From: Vagococcus luciliae
Lineage (GTDB): Bacteria > Bacillota > Bacilli > Lactobacillales > Vagococcaceae
Assembly (NCBI RefSeq): GCF_024637875.1
Contig: NZ_CP102451.1
Coordinates: 1,615,001 to 1,679,000 of the forward strand
Direction: 5' to 3'
DNA: 64,000 bases
Each line of letters begins with the position of its first letter. The stretch's first letter is position 1. Shown here one piece after another: positions 1-9,380 of this stretch. The position numbers and the translations under genes were made by a program. The notes under the pieces are model-generated. The model was not told the origin of the DNA. It searched no databases and saw only the letters and a list, made by a program, of their open reading frames with translations.

Positions 1-426
1 GATGTAATGATTTTCAACTAACCAATGTCTTAGGACATGAGAGCCAACGTTTGGTTGTAAGATTAATAATTCTTTGCGGGTTAAACGGTTTTTGTTTTTA
101 CCACGTTCTAAAATATCTCGAATTAATGTGCCACCCATCCCACAAATCGTGATAGCACTCACGTTATCATAAGGTTTGATGACTTCCAAGCCATCTCCTA
201 ATCTGACATCTATTTTATCGGTTAGTAATAAATCATTAACTAATTTTTTAGCAGATTCGTAAGGACCTTTAACCACTTCACCGGCAATAGCCCCTGTAAT
301 CTGGTTGTTTAATATTAAATGAGCAGGCAAATACGCATGATCAGAGCCGATATCAGCTAAAAAGCTATCCTGTGGCACTAAATTTGCTACTGCTTCCAAA
401 CGGTTTGATAATTGTTGATAATCCAT
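1..426 (-). CDS. trmK: tRNA (adenine(22)-N1)-methyltransferase TrmK, N-terminal part (cut by window edge)
   Basis: This is the first 142 codons of a minus-strand gene that runs off the left edge. The protein begins MDYQQLSNRL and continues with a class I SAM-methyltransferase fold: a motif-I-like DIGSDHAYLP at about residues 25-34, then a GDGLEV stretch and TICGMGG, all typical of the TrmK (YqfN) family. TrmK methylates N1 of A22 in some tRNAs. In many Firmicutes it sits directly behind rpoD, but here rpoD is about 49 kb away on the same strand. The start is the only ATG in frame in this stretch. The missing C-terminus prevents any check of completeness. Confidence 0.85.
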   Translation of the reverse strand, partial: MDYQQLSNRLEAVANLVPQDSFLADIGSDHAYLPAHLILNNQITGAIAGEVVKGPYESAKKLVNDLLLTDKIDVRLGDGLEVIKPYDNVSAITICGMGGTLIRDILERGKNKNRLTRKELLILQPNVGSHVLRHWLVENHYI

Positions 427-615
427 ATATTCGCCTCACTTTTTGTCATTAATCTTATTATAACACTAATCGAATTTTTTTAAATGCTATTAACAGTATG
501 ATTTATATTATTTATTGGAAATCAACATTTAAAAAAATACTCTTATTCTTAAATCTAAAATCAACTTTTTAAAGATAACGACTTCAAAAAGTTCTTATTA
601 TCGATAAAATAAAAA

Positions 616-643
616 AAGACTGACAAGTAAACTTGCCAGTCTT
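616..643 (-). terminator. Intrinsic terminator behind typA
   Basis: The stem AAGACTG pairs with CAGTCTT and an inner CAAGT pairs with ACTTG across one mismatch. On the minus strand it is followed by a run of U from the A tract at 611-617. It begins just after the typA stop. Confidence 0.8.
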
Positions 644-653
644 TTCAAATTAA

Positions 654-2498
654 TTAAGCATTGTCTGCTTGTTTTTTACGTTTCGCTGCTTTTTCACGTT
701 CAGCTTTGTTTAAGATTTGTTTTCTTAAACGAATGCTTTCTGGTGTTACTTCACAGTATTCATCGTCATTTAAGAATTGTAATGATTCTTCTAATGTTAA
801 GATTTTTGGTTTTTTAATCACTGATGTTTGGTCTTTTGTTGCAGAACGCACGTTAGTCATTTGTTTTGCTTTTGTAATGTTAACACCTAAGTCATTTTCA
901 CGAGAGTTTTGGCCCACGATCATTCCTTCGTATACTTCTGTACCTGGCTCAACAAAGACAGTCCCACGTTCTTCAATACTCATGATAGAATATGTTGTTG
1001 CTTTACCTTGGTCGATAGATACTAAGGCACCGTTACGACGACCACTTACTAAGCCAGAGATTACTGGTAAGTATGAGTCAAACGTGTGGTTCATGATACC
1101 ATATCCACGAGTTAATGACATAAATTCAGTTGAGTAACCAATTAACCCACGAGCAGGAGCTAAGAAGATTAAACGGACTTGTCCGTTACCTGAGTTGATC
1201 ATGTCTTGCATTTCTGCTTTACGTTGGCCTAATGACTCGATAACGCCACCCATGTACTCTTCAGGTGTGTCAATTTGCACGCGCTCAAATGGCTCACATA
1301 AGACGCCATCAACGTCACGATAAATAACGCTTGGACGAGATACTTGTAACTCATATCCTTCACGACGCATATTTTCGATTAAGATAGACAAATGCAATTC
1401 CCCACGTCCAGAAACAATCCATTTATCTGGTGATTCAGTTTCTTCCACTTTAAGAGACACATCTGTTTGTAATTGGTTTTGTAGACGTTCTTCGATTTTA
1501 CGAGCAGTCACATATTTACCTTCACGGCCTGCAAATGGAGAGTTGTTAACTAAGAAAGTCATTTGTAATGTTGGCTCATCAATGTGTAGGATTGGTAGAG
1601 CATCTTGGTGGTCCACAGGTGTTACCGTTTCCCCAACGAAGATATCTTCCATACCTGAGATGGCAATCAAATCACCGGCTTTGGCTTCATTAATTTCCAC
1701 ACGAGTTAATCCTAAGAAACCTAATAATTTAGTGACACGGAATTTCTTCACTTCGCCATCTAATTTCATTAAGGCAACTTGGTCCCCAACTTTGATTGTT
1801 CCACGGAAAACACGTCCAATCCCAATACGTCCAACGTAATCATTGTAATCAAGTAAGGATACTTGGAATTGTAATGGTTCATCACTATTATCAACTGGAG
1901 CTGGAATATGCTCAATAATTGAATCTAGTACGTGACTCATTGTGTGCTCTTGATCAGCTGGATCATCAGATAAACTTGATGTTCCGTTTACAGCAGCAGC
2001 ATAAACTACTGGGAATTCTAATTGGTCATCATCTGCACCAAGCTCGATGAATAATTCTAATACTTCATCCACTACTTCAGCTGGACGAGCAGTTGGTTTG
2101 TCAATTTTATTTACAACCACGATTGGTGTTAATTTTTGCTCTAACGCTTTTTTCAACACGAAACGTGTTTGAGGCATTGTTCCTTCATACGCATCAACAA
2201 CAAGTACCACACCGTCTACCATTTTCATGATACGTTCAACTTCTCCACCAAAGTCCGCATGTCCTGGTGTGTCCAAGATATTGATGTGTTTTCCAGCATA
2301 GTTGATGGCTGTATTTTTAGCTAAAATCGTAATACCACGTTCTTTTTCAATATCACCAGAGTCCATTGCACGTTCTTGTAACTGTGTATGGCCTTCCAAT
2401 GTATCAGATTGTTTTAACAACTCGTCTACCAAAGTTGTTTTACCATGGTCAACGTGGGCAATAATTGCCACATTACGAATATCTTCTCTTAATTTCAC
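654..2498 (-). CDS. typA: Translational GTPase TypA/BipA
   Basis: The 614-residue length is normal for TypA/BipA, a ribosome-associated GTPase of the EF-G superfamily involved in ribosome assembly and stress adaptation. The G1 loop AHVDHGKT is at residues 14-21, the switch II DTPGH at 76-80 and NKID at 130-133. The rest carries the EF-Tu domain 2, the EF-G domain III/V and the BipA-specific C-terminal region, including the GLIGYSTEF and TRGYGIMNH segments. The gene has its own terminator and is separated from suhB upstream by another, so it is probably monocistronic. Nothing is truncated or odd. Confidence 0.97.
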   Translation of the reverse strand: MKLREDIRNVAIIAHVDHGKTTLVDELLKQSDTLEGHTQLQERAMDSGDIEKERGITILAKNTAINYAGKHINILDTPGHADFGGEVERIMKMVDGVVLVVDAYEGTMPQTRFVLKKALEQKLTPIVVVNKIDKPTARPAEVVDEVLELFIELGADDDQLEFPVVYAAAVNGTSSLSDDPADQEHTMSHVLDSIIEHIPAPVDNSDEPLQFQVSLLDYNDYVGRIGIGRVFRGTIKVGDQVALMKLDGEVKKFRVTKLLGFLGLTRVEINEAKAGDLIAISGMEDIFVGETVTPVDHQDALPILHIDEPTLQMTFLVNNSPFAGREGKYVTARKIEERLQNQLQTDVSLKVEETESPDKWIVSGRGELHLSILIENMRREGYELQVSRPSVIYRDVDGVLCEPFERVQIDTPEEYMGGVIESLGQRKAEMQDMINSGNGQVRLIFLAPARGLIGYSTEFMSLTRGYGIMNHTFDSYLPVISGLVSGRRNGALVSIDQGKATTYSIMSIEERGTVFVEPGTEVYEGMIVGQNSRENDLGVNITKAKQMTNVRSATKDQTSVIKKPKILTLEESLQFLNDDEYCEVTPESIRLRKQILNKAEREKAAKRKKQADNA

Positions 2499-2594
2499 TA
2501 TTATATACTCTCCTTACTGTTTAAAAAACATAAGCGATTAATCCTCGCTTAAATTAACCGACTATTCAGTATAACAAAAAAATTACATGAAAAA

Positions 2595-2620
2595 AAGTGA
2601 AAGTTTTTCATTTTTCACTT
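2595..2620 (-). terminator. Intrinsic terminator behind suhB
   Basis: AAGTGAAA pairs with TTTCACTT with a 10-nt loop. The A tract at 2590-2596 gives a U run on the minus strand. It separates the UPF0223-suhB pair from typA. Confidence 0.7.
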
Positions 2621-2624
2621 ATTT

Positions 2625-3392
2625 TTAAAAAAATTTTTGAATATCACGAAAAGTCTGTGGTGTTGCGACAATAAAATACTGACGTTTTCCTAATATATTA
2701 TAATCTAAATCAGGAAATTGACGACAAACTAACCCTAACGTTTGTGATAAAACAGTCCCTGCTGCAAAATCCCAAGGAGCTAGATTAGAAATATAAGCAT
2801 TTTGCGTACCTCGAAGGACATTTAAAAAATCTAACCCCGCACAACCTAACATTCTAACGCCAATAGCTGCTGAGGCAATCTCACGACTGTGCTCATAATT
2901 CTCTGAATACATTCCCACGTTACAGCCTAGCAGTCCATCTGCTAGAGAACTATCTTCTGGAGCATGTAATGGGGTACCATTTAAATAAACACCCGTAGAA
3001 GGACCACCGTATATAAACTCATCTTTCATCACGTCATAGATAAACCCTAATAATGGGTTTCCGTCTTCAAAAATGCCAATCATCACACAAAAATTTTCTT
3101 GTTGTTTGACAAAATTCAATGTGCCATCAATTGGATCAATAATCCAAATACGCCCTTTGGTTGAAGAAACATCTCTTCCAGTTCCTTCTTCGCCAATAAT
3201 TAAATCATTGGGATACGCTTCGTTTATTTTTTTTACTAAAAAAGCTTCAGTTCCTTTATCAACATTTGTTACCAAATCACTGCGATTCGTTTTTTCTTCT
3301 ACTTTCACCACTTTTTTTAACTCGTCTTTAATGTATTGACCTGCTTCTTCAATCCACTGTTTGACTTGTAACATTAATTGTTTGTTATCCAT
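2625..3392 (-). CDS. suhB: Inositol monophosphatase family protein (SuhB-like)
   Basis: The 255-residue protein belongs to the Mg-dependent inositol monophosphatase/FBPase superfamily. It shows the metal-binding GEEG (67-70), the signature WIIDPIDGTLNF (83-94) and the second signature WDFAAG (207-212). Family members dephosphorylate inositol-1-phosphate or related sugar phosphates, or act as NADP(H) or PAP phosphatases; the substrate cannot be read from sequence. Its start overlaps the end of the UPF0223 gene by 8 nt, so the two are translationally coupled. The UPF0223-IMPase-typA order is common in enterococci. Confidence 0.9.
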   Translation of the reverse strand: MDNKQLMLQVKQWIEEAGQYIKDELKKVVKVEEKTNRSDLVTNVDKGTEAFLVKKINEAYPNDLIIGEEGTGRDVSSTKGRIWIIDPIDGTLNFVKQQENFCVMIGIFEDGNPLLGFIYDVMKDEFIYGGPSTGVYLNGTPLHAPEDSSLADGLLGCNVGMYSENYEHSREIASAAIGVRMLGCAGLDFLNVLRGTQNAYISNLAPWDFAAGTVLSQTLGLVCRQFPDLDYNILGKRQYFIVATPQTFRDIQKFF

Positions 3393-3675
3393 TCACTAAA
3401 TCCTTTCTCTTAATCAAACCTGATTGTTTTTTTCTTGCTAGTTGCACCACACGATACAGGGAATAACCACTAACTTCTTCAAACTCACGACCTAATTGGC
3501 GTTCTTCACCGATACTTTTAACCACCTGTTTAAACTCATTATATGAATTCAAAAAATCATTGATGTCTATTTTTGATTCATACGCTTGTTCGACTGCTTG
3601 CCAAATTCCCATCACTTTTATTAATTCATCCGTTGTCCAATCTGGATTCATTGGATACGTAAAATTTTCTTTCAC
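3385..3675 (-). CDS. UPF0223 family protein (YktA-like)
   Basis: This small soluble protein of about 96 residues starts with KENFTYPMNPDWTTDEL, characteristic of the UPF0223 (YktA) family of unknown function. An upstream ATG at 3699 exists, but a GTG at 3675 is preceded by AGGTGA at suitable distance and gives the family's usual N-terminus, so I chose the GTG. It is co-transcribed with the downstream suhB-like gene through an 8-nt overlap. It is predicted to be helical, with no membrane segment or signal peptide. Confidence 0.85.
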   Translation of the reverse strand: MKENFTYPMNPDWTTDELIKVMGIWQAVEQAYESKIDINDFLNSYNEFKQVVKSIGEERQLGREFEEVSGYSLYRVVQLARKKQSGLIKRKDLVNG

Positions 3676-3761
3676 ACGCTCACCTGTTCTCTTTATCATA
3701 ATATTGTCTAGTTAAAAGTGTATCAAAAAAATCACTAAAGAGATAGTAAAAACAAATAAAA

Positions 3762-3795
3762 GCCAAAAAAGACGACGAAGACCGTCCCTTTTGGC
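3762..3795 (-). terminator. Intrinsic terminator behind the histidine kinase gene
   Basis: GCCAAAA pairs with TTTTGGC and the inner GACG with CGTC. It lies directly downstream of the kinase stop codon and ends the SdpI-like/regulator/kinase operon. Confidence 0.65.
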
Positions 3796-3801
3796 CAATA
3801 G

Positions 3802-5238
3802 TTATTTTTTAATCTCATGATCTGGAAACGTCACTTTAAAAGTGGTTCCAACACCCAACTCACTAATGACTTGGATAGAGCCTTTATGAAGTTTCACTAA
3901 CTGATCGACAATCGATAGACCTAATCCTGATTCACCATATTTTGTATTTTTCCTTGATGGATCAGCTTTATAATATCTATCCCACATATTTTTTTGTTGC
4001 TCTTTATCCATTCCAATTCCATTATCAGAAATAGAGACAACTGTCGCATTTTCTAAACGTGATAGAGACAATCTAATCTCTCCGTCTTGTGTAAATTGGA
4101 TGGCATTGGTTGTAATGTTTACCACAACTTGAACAAATCGATCATAATCAGCACATACCATAATTGGTTCAGTTGTGTCTAGAATAAGTTGATCATTTTT
4201 ATCCCCAGCCTTACCTTTTAGTTGTTCAATGATTAATTCTAACACTTCAGTTGCATTAAATTGTTGCATAATCATTTTAATTTGATTGGTTCGAATTTTC
4301 TCATAATCAAGGTTTTCATTCACTAAACGAATCAATCGTCTGGTTTCATTCTGCATGAGTGTAATGCATTTTTCTTCTTGATCTTTTGGTATGGCTCCAT
4401 AAGAAATGCCTTCCAAAAGACCATTAATTGTTGTTAAAGGGGTTCGCATTTCATGAGCCACGTCTGCCATAAAATTACGGCGTCGCTCTTCTTGGCGCTC
4501 AATTTCTTCTTGAGACTCTTTTAACGCAATAGCGAGTAAATTAAAGTCAGAAGCAAGCTCATCTAGTTCATCACCTTTATCTTTCACTTTAATTTGCACA
4601 TCATAATTTCCATTAGCTAATTGGTTAGTTGCTTGTTTCATGCGATCAATTCGTTTAACTTGAAATTTCGCTAAAAAGTAACTCAACCAAATGGCAATAA
4701 TGGTTGAAATTAAAAAACCTTTAAATAAGTCATTGGTCAGTGATTTCAAACTAGCGTCGATACTACTGTCTGGTCTAGAAACCAATAAAAGCCCCATAAA
4801 TTTTAAATCTGGTGAAGAAAAAAGTGGTTGAATAAACAATGATGTTGGTTGACTATTATTTGATAAGTGCGTATCTTTTACTGTCTTTTTTATCGTGTTT
4901 CCATTTTTTAACGAATCCAACTCTGCTTTAGTCACATAACTCGAACCACTTTGTCCTTCAAATTCTACTGGATAACTCACCGTTAAATCTGGGTTAAGCA
5001 TCGTAAAGGCTACTTTTTGTTTTTTCAACACAGACTGTGACGTATCAAGGGATTGTTGAAGCGTCCAATTTTGTTGTTTAATATTATCAATGATGGTATC
5101 AGAGTATCCTTTCAATTGAGCATAAGAGGTTTCTGTCACCGTTCGCCTAGTGTACGAACGAAACGAGATGCCAAAAATGATTAATACCGTCAAAATAATC
5201 ACAACAAACGCAATCATCTGTTGGAGTAGGTATTTCAT
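3802..5238 (-). CDS. Membrane sensor histidine kinase
   Basis: The 478-residue kinase has TM1 at about 8-27, an extracellular domain at about 28-170, TM2 at about 172-191 and a HAMP linker at about 192-245. The HisKA H-box DVAHEMRTPL places the phospho-acceptor at His262. The HATPase domain has its N-box near 374-378, the G1 box DNGIGM at 405-410 and the G2 box GLGLS at 438-442. It is the partner of the response regulator directly upstream (6 nt apart). The extracellular domain is not a recognised PAS/Cache type by eye, so the stimulus is unknown. The co-transcribed SdpI-like protein suggests envelope stress or a membrane-active peptide. Confidence 0.92.
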   Translation of the reverse strand: MKYLLQQMIAFVVIILTVLIIFGISFRSYTRRTVTETSYAQLKGYSDTIIDNIKQQNWTLQQSLDTSQSVLKKQKVAFTMLNPDLTVSYPVEFEGQSGSSYVTKAELDSLKNGNTIKKTVKDTHLSNNSQPTSLFIQPLFSSPDLKFMGLLLVSRPDSSIDASLKSLTNDLFKGFLISTIIAIWLSYFLAKFQVKRIDRMKQATNQLANGNYDVQIKVKDKGDELDELASDFNLLAIALKESQEEIERQEERRRNFMADVAHEMRTPLTTINGLLEGISYGAIPKDQEEKCITLMQNETRRLIRLVNENLDYEKIRTNQIKMIMQQFNATEVLELIIEQLKGKAGDKNDQLILDTTEPIMVCADYDRFVQVVVNITTNAIQFTQDGEIRLSLSRLENATVVSISDNGIGMDKEQQKNMWDRYYKADPSRKNTKYGESGLGLSIVDQLVKLHKGSIQVISELGVGTTFKVTFPDHEIKK

Positions 5239-5244
5239 AACGCA

Positions 5245-5970
5245 CTACTCTTTAATGTTTGAATCGTCAAATTTGTATCCAACTCCCCAAACGGTTTGAA
5301 TCACTTGCGGACCAACTTTTTCAATTTTTTGTCTTAATTTTTTGATGTGCGCATCAACTGTTCGTTCATCACCAAAATATTGGTAATCCCAAACTAATTC
5401 CAATAATTTTTCACGAGAGAATACTTGTCTTGGTTTTCTCGCTAATGTTAATAATAAATCAAATTCTTTTGGTGTTAAACCACTCACTAATTCATCATCA
5501 AAGTACGCTTCACGTGTTTTAATGTTAATTTTAAAATGTTCTGTTTTCACATCAAAGTCGTCATTTATACCATGATCTGTATTTCCGTCACCATCTTCTT
5601 TGATTTGAGCTCTTCTATGTAATGCTTTAATTCTAGCGATTAATGTGATAGGGCTAAATGGTTTTGTGACATAGTCGTCTGCTCCCATTTCTAGTCCAAT
5701 GACTTGATCACTTTCAGAATCTCTTGCAGTTAACATCACGATCGGAACTGATGACGAATGTTTTCTCATTTCACGGCAGACACTCACACCATCCATTGTT
5801 GGTAAATTTAAATCTAGCGTAATCATATCCCAAGATGTTGGGTCTTCTAAAAAGACATCTAACCCTTCTTTTCCATCATCTTTAAATGTAACGTCCCATT
5901 CCTCATTCAAAAAAAACATTTTCATCATTTCTGAGACAGACTCGTTGTCTTCAATCATTAATAATTTCAT
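5245..5970 (-). CDS. OmpR/PhoB-family response regulator
   Basis: The 241-residue regulator has a receiver domain with acidic residues at EDN (7-9), the phospho-acceptor Asp53 in TLDLN, and Lys103 in VTKPFSP. A C-terminal winged helix ends in VWGVGYKF. The start is the ATG at 5970, which has AGGAGG 7 nt upstream; a longer in-frame reading to 6057 would overlap the SdpI-like gene heavily and has no ribosome site. The gene overlaps the end of the SdpI-like gene by 20 nt and precedes the kinase by 6 nt, so the three form one operon. Confidence 0.94.
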   Translation of the reverse strand: MKLLMIEDNESVSEMMKMFFLNEEWDVTFKDDGKEGLDVFLEDPTSWDMITLDLNLPTMDGVSVCREMRKHSSSVPIVMLTARDSESDQVIGLEMGADDYVTKPFSPITLIARIKALHRRAQIKEDGDGNTDHGINDDFDVKTEHFKINIKTREAYFDDELVSGLTPKEFDLLLTLARKPRQVFSREKLLELVWDYQYFGDERTVDAHIKKLRQKIEKVGPQVIQTVWGVGYKFDDSNIKE

Positions 5971-6325
5971 GTGTATCCTCCTCTTTAGTTTTACTAATTT
6001 CTCGGTCAAGCTCATCATTGAACAACTCAAGGCGTCGTTCAATCTGATAGAACACACTAATAATAGGTATTGCTATCAAAAATATTTCTAAAATAAAGAA
6101 TTGTGTTATACCACTACTCTTTATTAAAAAACCAATTAACCATGTTGTCACTCCAATCAAAAGCAAGATTTTAGCAGCAACTTTTTGAGCATACTTAAAT
6201 GTGGCATCTGTGTATCTTGCTCGCTGCGTACGATATCCGTATTTATTTTCTCGTCTTCTAGAAGGAAAAATCAGATAAATGACACCCACTACTGTCATTA
6301 ACATTCCCACAAAATTAAATATCAA
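5951..6325 (-). CDS. SdpI-family membrane protein (immunity-protein-like)
   Basis: The 124-residue integral membrane protein has three hydrophobic segments: about 3-20, 49-68 and 74-92. After the first comes RRRENKYGYRTQRA, which matches the FGyRT-like motif of the C-terminal SdpI/YhfL domain (family knowledge). In Bacillus, SdpI gives immunity to the SdpC toxin and acts in signalling with SdpR. Here the gene leads a two-component operon, so by inference it could protect against or help sense a membrane-active peptide. No SdpC-like toxin gene is nearby. The C-terminal tail is charged and cytoplasmic in appearance. Confidence 0.72.
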   Translation of the reverse strand: MIFNFVGMLMTVVGVIYLIFPSRRRENKYGYRTQRARYTDATFKYAQKVAAKILLLIGVTTWLIGFLIKSSGITQFFILEIFLIAIPIISVFYQIERRLELFNDELDREISKTKEEDTHEIIND

Positions 6326-6547
6326 ACTAACACCTACCTCACATTTCTTCTAATAGTATACTCTTTTTAGAACGTACATGGAACTAAAATGGACATAATC
6401 GTTATATAAGCACCTAAATAACTTTACAAAACAATGTCAAATATTTCAATGATTGCGCTGTTTTTTTAAATAAATATTTAATCTTTGAGCTATTATTCAC
6501 TAATTAGTTTCAATTTTTTCTAACTTAATGATTATTTTAATAAAAAA

Positions 6548-6585
6548 AAGAAGATAAACGCTTTTTTTCTTCACGTTATCTTCTT
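6548..6585 (-). terminator. Intrinsic terminator behind pcp
   Basis: AAGAAGATAA pairs perfectly with TTATCTTCTT. It is flanked by an A tract that gives a minus-strand U run, and lies 20 nt from the pcp stop. The rest of the 6326-6604 gap is AT-rich upstream DNA for the SdpI-like operon, with no gene seen. Confidence 0.75.
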
Positions 6586-6604
6586 ATTTTTTTGGCCTCC
6601 GAAA

Positions 6605-7252
6605 TTAGTGTGTTTCTCCACCAATCACTCGAATATCCTTCTTATTGTCAAACAATACAATAGCTTCAAGTGATTTTTCGAGTGAGCGTACAATATCTTT
6701 TAAACTCATGCTTGGTTGATTTGGCTTATCAATCACTTGTGACGGGATAAATGGAACATGAATAAACCCACCTTTTACATTTGGAAATTCCTTATCAATC
6801 AGATATTGAACTTGATACATAATATGATTGCAGACAAATGTTCCTGCCGTATTTGATACAGCTCCAGGTAAGCCAGCTTCTTTCATGGAAGCTACCATCG
6901 CTTTGACGGGTAATTGAGTGAAATAAGCTGCTTGACCATCTTCTTGAATCACTTCATCAATTGGTTGGTTGCCTTCATTATCTGGAATACGTGCGTCATC
7001 TACATTGATTGCCACTCGTTCTGGCGTCACAGAAAATCGTCCACCAGCTTGACCAACATTCACCACAACGTCTGGCTGATGTTTTATCATGGCTTCTTGC
7101 ACAACCTCTTTCGACTTATTAAAAACAGTTGGTATTTCTAATTTAATAATTTCTGCCCCACTTATTTCATCTGGTAATTGTTTTACTGCTTCAAGAGCTG
7201 GATTAGTTGATTCCCCTCCAAAGGGATCAAAACCTGTTACTAATAGTTTCAT
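6605..7252 (-). CDS. pcp: Pyroglutamyl-peptidase I (pyrrolidone-carboxylate peptidase)
   Basis: The 215-residue cysteine peptidase of family C15 removes N-terminal pyroglutamate from peptides in the cytoplasm. The catalytic triad is visible: Glu78 in TPERVAIN, Cys141 in [11 protein letters not shown] and His165 in FIHVPF. The N-terminal GFDPFGG (7-13) is the family signature. It is the last gene of an operon after two membrane proteins (DUF969 and DUF979), with 20 nt spacing. That pairing is seen in other Firmicutes and suggests the membrane pair handles pyroglutamyl peptides or pyroglutamate. Confidence 0.96.
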   Translation of the reverse strand: MKLLVTGFDPFGGESTNPALEAVKQLPDEISGAEIIKLEIPTVFNKSKEVVQEAMIKHQPDVVVNVGQAGGRFSVTPERVAINVDDARIPDNEGNQPIDEVIQEDGQAAYFTQLPVKAMVASMKEAGLPGAVSNTAGTFVCNHIMYQVQYLIDKEFPNVKGGFIHVPFIPSQVIDKPNQPSMSLKDIVRSLEKSLEAIVLFDNKKDIRVIGGETH

Positions 7253-7272
7253 CTTTCTCTGTCCTTTCTTTT

Positions 7273-8193
7273 TTAAAATGCTAATACATACATTAAAATG
7301 ATATGAATGATAATCATCATGATAGCCATTGGTGCTTGGGCTTTTATCACACCATTGGTATCATCCATCTCAAGTAAAGCCACAGGTAATGCATTGAAAT
7401 TAGCAGCCATTGGGGTTAAGAGTGTCCCACAAAATCCTGCCGTCATCGCAAGTGTCCCAGCAACAACAGGGTCCCCTCCTTGCATCATCACAAATGGAAC
7501 ACCAATTCCTGCTGTAATAACAGTAAACGCCGCAAACGCATTTCCCATTACCATTGTAAATATCATCATGCCTAAGCAATATGCTATAACTCCAGCTAAA
7601 CGATTGCCTTCTGGAACAATACCCGAAATAGCATGGGAGATCACATCACCTACACCTGCTGCATTAAATACCATACCAAGTGCTGCTAGTAACTGTGGCA
7701 AAATACCTGTCGTCCCCACCGATTGTAACATGCGATCAGTATCTTCCAATGCTGTTTTTGGCGGAGCTTTCGTAATCACCATCGCCACAATTAATGCGAC
7801 AATCGAAGCCAAACCAATCCCCACTTGCCCTCCAAGTGGTGTGTACGAAATCACCACAGCGACAACTGCTAATAAAACCGATGGGAAAAAGATCCAACTT
7901 CCGATTCTTTCGGCTGATTTTTGACCTTCTTCTTCACTAATATCGGCTAATTGACCAACTTTTACTTGTTTGAATAAAGTTAAAACACCCATAATAGCTA
8001 ATAACACACCTGATACGACATAAGGTATTAGTTTTCCAGCCGCAAAAACCACCCCAAGAATTAACCAAAAAAGCCCAGTACCAATACGGGCACTATTGGT
8101 CTCGTCTTTAAAACAACGAACAGCTGTCATCATAGAAAGTAGACCAATCAAAATGTAAAAGAATTCTAAAATTGCAGGAATATATTGTGCCAT
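7273..8193 (-). CDS. DUF979 family integral membrane protein
   Basis: The 306-residue polytopic membrane protein has about nine hydrophobic stretches and Gly/Ala-rich segments such as [15 protein letters not shown], resembling a permease discontinuous helix. It matches what I know of the DUF979 family (COG3817), which is found with DUF969 and pcp. Its start codon shares one base with the stop of the DUF969 gene (TAATG), so the two are translationally coupled and probably form a two-subunit complex. By analogy to half-size secondary transporters, a peptide or pyroglutamate permease is plausible but untested. Confidence 0.8.
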   Translation of the reverse strand: MAQYIPAILEFFYILIGLLSMMTAVRCFKDETNSARIGTGLFWLILGVVFAAGKLIPYVVSGVLLAIMGVLTLFKQVKVGQLADISEEEGQKSAERIGSWIFFPSVLLAVVAVVISYTPLGGQVGIGLASIVALIVAMVITKAPPKTALEDTDRMLQSVGTTGILPQLLAALGMVFNAAGVGDVISHAISGIVPEGNRLAGVIAYCLGMMIFTMVMGNAFAAFTVITAGIGVPFVMMQGGDPVVAGTLAMTAGFCGTLLTPMAANFNALPVALLEMDDTNGVIKAQAPMAIMMIIIHIILMYVLAF

Positions 8194-8882
8194 TACTTGT
8201 CTACTCCTTTTATTTTATTGTATTTTTTAGCTAATTTTTTATCAAATAACCAGTTTGACGCAGCAGAAAGAATTAAAGCAATCACCGCCACAAGTAACGC
8301 CATACGTGCAATACTTGCATCACTTACTTTATAACCTAAATCTTTTAACGTACCATAAATCAATAGTACACCTGCTGAGGCAATAAAGGTATTTTGAGCG
8401 AAAAAGTTAGCAAAATTTTCGTTTGCTGCAGCTCTTGCTTTAATTTTATCTTCGTCTTCTTTTGAAATATCCCCATAAGTATGTTTGGCAGCTGCTTGAG
8501 CCATTGGGTTAACAATTGGACGCACAAACTGAGGATGCCCAGACAAACGAATCCCAAATAAACCGGCTAATTCACGTAGTGCAGTATATAGTGTAATAAA
8601 TTTTCCGGGTGTGAGTCCCTTTATTTTCTTTATTAAAATAACTGCCTGTTGTCTTAATCCAAATCGTTCAGATAAGCCAATCATTGGTAAGGTTAATAGA
8701 AATATTGTCACCAAACGATTATTAACAAACGCTTCACCTAACATTGTAAAAAATTCGTATAATGACATACCTGATACAAGAGCTGTTGATAATGCCGCAA
8801 CAATGACAACAGCAATCGTATCAAACTTAAAAATAAACCCGACTAAAATAATCAGAATACCAATTAATTTAATCCATTCCAT
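8193..8882 (-). CDS. DUF969 family integral membrane protein
   Basis: The 229-residue membrane protein begins MEWIKLIGIL and has about five hydrophobic segments. It includes the conserved-looking RLSGHPQFVRPIVNPMA stretch typical of DUF969 (COG3819). The start at 8882 is set by an AGGAGG site 7 nt upstream; a longer reading to 8981 has no such site. It is the first gene of the DUF969-DUF979-pcp operon. The two membrane genes may each encode half of one carrier. Function is unproven. Confidence 0.82.
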   Translation of the reverse strand: MEWIKLIGILIILVGFIFKFDTIAVVIVAALSTALVSGMSLYEFFTMLGEAFVNNRLVTIFLLTLPMIGLSERFGLRQQAVILIKKIKGLTPGKFITLYTALRELAGLFGIRLSGHPQFVRPIVNPMAQAAAKHTYGDISKEDEDKIKARAAANENFANFFAQNTFIASAGVLLIYGTLKDLGYKVSDASIARMALLVAVIALILSAASNWLFDKKLAKKYNKIKGVDK

Positions 8883-9195
8883 AAAAATCCCTCCTAAAAA
8901 TAACAATAAATAGAAGTATAAATAACGTTTTCTGCAAAGTAAATAGTTTTTTATCCAACAAATTATCTGTATACTATTCAATAAATTTATTTTTATATAA
9001 AAATAAATTTAATCTGTTTAGTTATTTCTTTTATTTTATACAATTTTTACTTTTGATAATTATATTTTTTTACATAATGTTTACAATCTATTCATAAACT
9101 TCATGGTAAATTAGTTGATTAAATAATTGGTATATGTTAAATTAGTAATGTGGTTGACGTGAGTCTTCCATGAATGTTTTTTAAAGGAGGAATGT
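8883..9195. other. Intergenic region between the pcp operon and a small plus-strand gene
   Basis: This very AT-rich stretch of 313 bp holds divergent promoters. For the plus-strand gene a possible sigma-A promoter is TTGATT at 9115-9120 and TAAATT at 9138-9143 with a 17-bp spacer, and AAAGGAGG at 9184-9190 is its ribosome binding site. I see no other ORF with a ribosome site, no riboswitch fold and no repeat. Confidence 0.5.
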
Positions 9196-9354
9196 ATGAT
9201 GGTATTTACACAACAAGCCATTCAATACCGTGTGACATTAAATACTGATGAAAATATCTTTATTGTATTTGATGCAACAAACGATGAAATCTTTGCAACA
9301 GGCGCAACAATTGAAGAAGCTAAAGATAACTTAAATCAACTTGTTAAGGAGTAA
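9196..9354 (+). CDS. Small HicB-like protein, 52 residues
   Basis: The reading frame starts with ATGATG after a strong AAAGGAGG site and ends at TAA 9352-9354. It is followed by a strong terminator, so it looks like a real monocistronic gene. The sequence runs from a beta-strand pattern (QYRVTLNTDE, IFIVFDAT) to FATGATIEEAKDNLNQL. This resembles the strand-turn-helix of the HicB antitoxin/UPF0150 fold, where a G-x-T-x-E-E-A motif is typical. There is no DNA-binding extension and no HicA-like partner next to it. The HicB likeness is by eye only; it may equally be an uncharacterised small protein family. Confidence 0.65.
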   Translation: MMVFTQQAIQYRVTLNTDENIFIVFDATNDEIFATGATIEEAKDNLNQLVKE

Positions 9355-9380
9355 TTACATTGGAAGAATCCAGTAATTAA

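Noticed and set aside
661-1137. Long plus-strand ORF inside typA
   Set aside because: It is a shadow of the typA reading frame: no ribosome site, no family likeness, Ser/Phe-rich composition typical of antisense frames.
7307-7924. 205-codon plus-strand ORF within the DUF979 gene
   Set aside because: Antisense shadow of a Gly/Ala-rich membrane protein; no ribosome site and no plausible protein composition.
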